The position numbers were made by a program, and so were the translations under genes. Below the pieces are notes generated by a model. It was not told where the DNA came from and made no database searches. It saw only the letters and a list, made by a program, of their open reading frames with translations. From CAWCGU01 sp963795195 (GTDB lineage Bacteria; Actinomycetota; Thermoleophilia; Solirubrobacterales; 70-9), in NCBI GenBank assembly GCA_963795195.1, contig CAWCGU010000006.1, forward strand, positions 1,178,001 through 1,242,000: a stretch of DNA of 64,000 nt. The letters run 5' to 3'. Below, in pieces: positions 62,542-64,000 of the stretch; the first letter of the stretch is position 1; each line of letters opens with the position of its first letter.

Positions 62542-62955
62542 TCAGGCGAACGGATTCTCGATCAGCACGGAGTCGAGCTCGGTGCCGTGCGACAGGTCCT
62601 CCGTCAACAGCCGCCCGCAGCCGCCGGCACGCGCCGCAGTGAGAATCTGGGCGTCCCAGAACGAGATTTGGGAAGTGCGGCTGAGATCCACCGCGCGGAG
62701 CACCACATGCTTGTCCACCACCACCACGGGAAGCATTGCCAGGACGCGCACGGCGTCGGCGGCGTCCTCGTCGCTCAGCGGCTCGCGAAGTCGCCGGGTG
62801 ACGACGACATAGAACTCGCTAAGCACCTGCGTGCTGATGACGAACTGCTTGTCTTCAGCTGCAAGAAGCGATCGCGCGGTATCACGCTTGGACGGCTCGG
62901 AGTCGTCGACAGCGTAAACGAGGACATTGGTGTCGACGAAGTCCCTAGCGGGCAT
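62542..62955 (-). CDS. vapC: PIN-domain toxin (VapC-like)
   Basis: 137-residue ribonuclease of the VapC type. Acidic residues: Asp8 in FVDTNVLVYAVD, Glu in QVLSEFYVV, Asp in FWDAQILTAA. ATG 62955 overlaps the antitoxin gene by 11 bp, the usual antitoxin-first order. Toxicity would come from cleavage of tRNA or rRNA; the target is unknown. Confidence 0.88.
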   Translation of the reverse strand: MPARDFVDTNVLVYAVDDSEPSKRDTARSLLAAEDKQFVISTQVLSEFYVVVTRRLREPLSDEDAADAVRVLAMLPVVVVDKHVVLRAVDLSRTSQISFWDAQILTAARAGGCGRLLTEDLSHGTELDSVLIENPFA

Positions 62956-63178
62956 GCGCGCCGTCGCGCGTCCAGGTTCTCCCGGCCTCGCCGCTACTTG
63001 CCCGCGAGCGATCGGCAAGCTCGAGGAAAGCGCTCATTCCGTCGTTGAGGGGTACCTCGCGTGCAAACGACTCGAGGTACTCACGCACGAGCGCATTGAG
63101 CGAAGTTCCTCGTTCGAGGGCGCGAATGCGAGCCTTGCGCAGGACGTCCTCGTCGACTGCGAGCGTCAGATTGGGCAT
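62945..63178 (-). CDS. vapB: Ribbon-helix-helix antitoxin (VapB-like)
   Basis: 77 residues. MPNLTLAVDEDVLRKARIRA gives the DNA-binding strand and first helix; GTSLNALVREYLESFA the second helix; the remainder binds the toxin. Translationally coupled to the PIN gene. Probably autoregulates through the direct repeats just upstream. Confidence 0.85.
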   Translation of the reverse strand: MPNLTLAVDEDVLRKARIRALERGTSLNALVREYLESFAREVPLNDGMSAFLELADRSRASSGEAGRTWTRDGAHAR

Positions 63179-63195
63179 TTGACTGGCCTCAGTCC

Positions 63196-63223
63196 GTGTA
63201 GCACAGGATCAGTGTAACACAGG
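63196..63223 (-). promoter_or_regulatory. Direct repeats in the vapBC promoter
   Basis: GTGTAGCACAGG (63196-63207) and GTGTAACACAGG (63212-63223) differ at one base and are spaced 16 bp. They lie 18 bp upstream of the antitoxin start, where RHH antitoxins bind. Confidence 0.6.
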
Positions 63224-63931
63224 GTCCTTTCCATCCTCGCCGAGCAGCTTGTCGGTGCCGCCCTGGCCCAGCAGCTCGTCACGGCCGCCACCGCCGCAGA
63301 CGATCTCGTTGCCGCCGCTGGCTCGGACGAAATCGTTGCCGCCGAGCGCCGCGACCACATCGTCGCCCGGGGCGCCGGTGAGCGTCTCGCCGTCTTCGGT
63401 GCCGACGATCGTCGCGGTTAGGCCGTTGCAGATGGTGGTCGTCCCGCCACCGCCACCGCCACCACCGGGTTCGTTCGGCGCCGGGTCGCAGGCGTTGCCC
63501 AGCTCGTCCCACATCCGCGTTGGCCTGGTCGGCGTTTGCGGCGAGCTGGCAGTTATCGGGGCTCGTCGTCCAGGCCGTCCGGCGTCGTCATCGGGGTCGC
63601 AGGCGTCGCCCAGCGCGTCGCGGTCGGCGTCGGTCTGGTCGTTGGCGACCGAGGGGCAGATCGTCCGTCCCGATGGGGAAAAGCCGTCGCGATCTGGGTC
63701 GTCGGGCGTGGTCAGCGAGATGTCGTCGACGTCGTAGCGATGGCAGAAGCGAACGTCGCCGGGGTTCCCGGGGTCTTGGTAGGAACACGAGGTCCGAAAG
63801 ACAAGCATGACGAGGGCCTGGGGTGGCAAAAGCCGAGACGTCGAGCGGCGACCTCGGTGTCCGCGGCCCTGCGCAACGGCGGCCGCTCGACCGTCGGCGA
63901 TCCAGGTCAGCGGCACCGACGCCGCGGGCAA
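63209..63931 (-). pseudogene. Secreted protein with thrombospondin type 3 and RTX-like repeats, partial and frameshifted
   Basis: Calcium-binding repeats: TSP3 type (DADRDALGDACDPDDD, ELGNACDPAPNEPG) and hemolysin-type nonapeptides (GDDVVAALGGNDFVRASGGN and GGGGRDELLGQGGTDKLLGE) before the stop at 63209. A frameshift near 63500-63560 breaks the second TSP3 repeat (DNCQLAANADQ is in another frame). The 5' part (about 63800 onward) loses family character and the gene runs toward the window end. Confidence 0.65.
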
Positions 63932-63995
63932 CGCGGGCCAGGGCTCGCTTGGCGTGCGGCCGAAGGCACCGAGAGCCGCCTCCCCGAAGCGTTAG
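63886..63995 (+). pseudogene. Possible C-terminal fragment of an Ig-like surface protein
   Basis: Plus-strand frame AIQVSGTDAAGNAGQGSLGV ending at 63995. VSGTDAAGN is a common end-of-domain motif in bacterial Ig-like repeats. It lies opposite the 5' region of the RTX-like gene, so both cannot be right in full; an assembly junction is possible. Confidence 0.3.
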
Positions 63996-64000
63996 CGCTC

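Noticed and set aside
1..64000. tRNA, rRNA, CRISPR array, prophage or intact insertion sequence
   Set aside because: No tRNA T-loop/acceptor pairing, no regularly spaced repeats, no transposase, integrase or phage structural genes seen on either strand.

Overview
This is a GC-rich chromosomal window with dense, short-spaced operons and many GTG/TTG starts. The gene content points to a soil actinobacterium: an actinobacterial integration host factor (33.0 kb), a stand-alone LigD-type polymerase, YrbE/MlaE-type lipid permeases, several class III nucleotide cyclases, a GGDEF/HD-GYP protein and secreted proteins of a style I associate with Thermoleophilia (Solirubrobacterales/Gaiellales). That placement is inference from family content, not from a marker gene. 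I found no rRNA, tRNA, CRISPR array, complete insertion sequence or prophage.

Layout. 0-10 kb: acyl-CoA dehydrogenase, LigD polymerase, secreted GH31 glycosidase, acpS, a TetR/hydrolase divergent pair with a clear operator, a thiolase and a rhodanese. 10-18 kb: signalling and protein-handling genes (GGDEF/HD-GYP, PAS, metallo-beta-lactamase fold, a long coiled-coil protein, a MoxR ATPase with its VWA partner, a HAD phosphatase). 18.4-21.1 kb: a TPP riboswitch followed by a three-gene ABC transporter, probably for a thiamine precursor. 21-30 kb: an AbiEi remnant, an AlkA-type glycosylase, then a translationally coupled minus-strand operon of a 1,674-residue secreted propeller/FecR-like protein, an NTF2-like protein and a CHASE2-adenylate cyclase. 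30-33 kb: a divergent pair resembling a bacterial ceramide pathway (GNAT-like acyltransferase and a serine-palmitoyltransferase-type enzyme), then mIHF. 33-42 kb: membrane proteins, a B3/B4-domain protein, a thioredoxin-fold protein without CXXC, an RND/MMPL transporter and an MlaF/MlaE/MlaE set without Mce proteins. 42-49 kb: three tandem PQQ-type sugar dehydrogenase paralogues, an aldehyde dehydrogenase and an alpha/beta hydrolase.

From about 51.1 kb to the right end the character changes. Most long genes (cyclase/ATPase, cyclopropane-fatty-acid synthase, a novel protein, patatin, secreted proteins, a cupin) are interrupted by several frameshifts, while a TetR, a LuxR and a VapBC pair in between are intact. 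Either this end of the contig carries indel errors or it is a decaying accessory region; the sequence alone cannot decide. For these genes I give the span of the reconstructed gene.

Dispersed short repeats are a second theme. A 46-bp element with 10-bp inverted arms occurs at 5.66 and 48.87 kb, another 46-bp element lies just downstream of two stop codons (38.84 and 42.55 kb, 40/46 identical), and the palindrome GGGGTCWGACCCC occurs twice, once forming the stop codons of two convergent genes.
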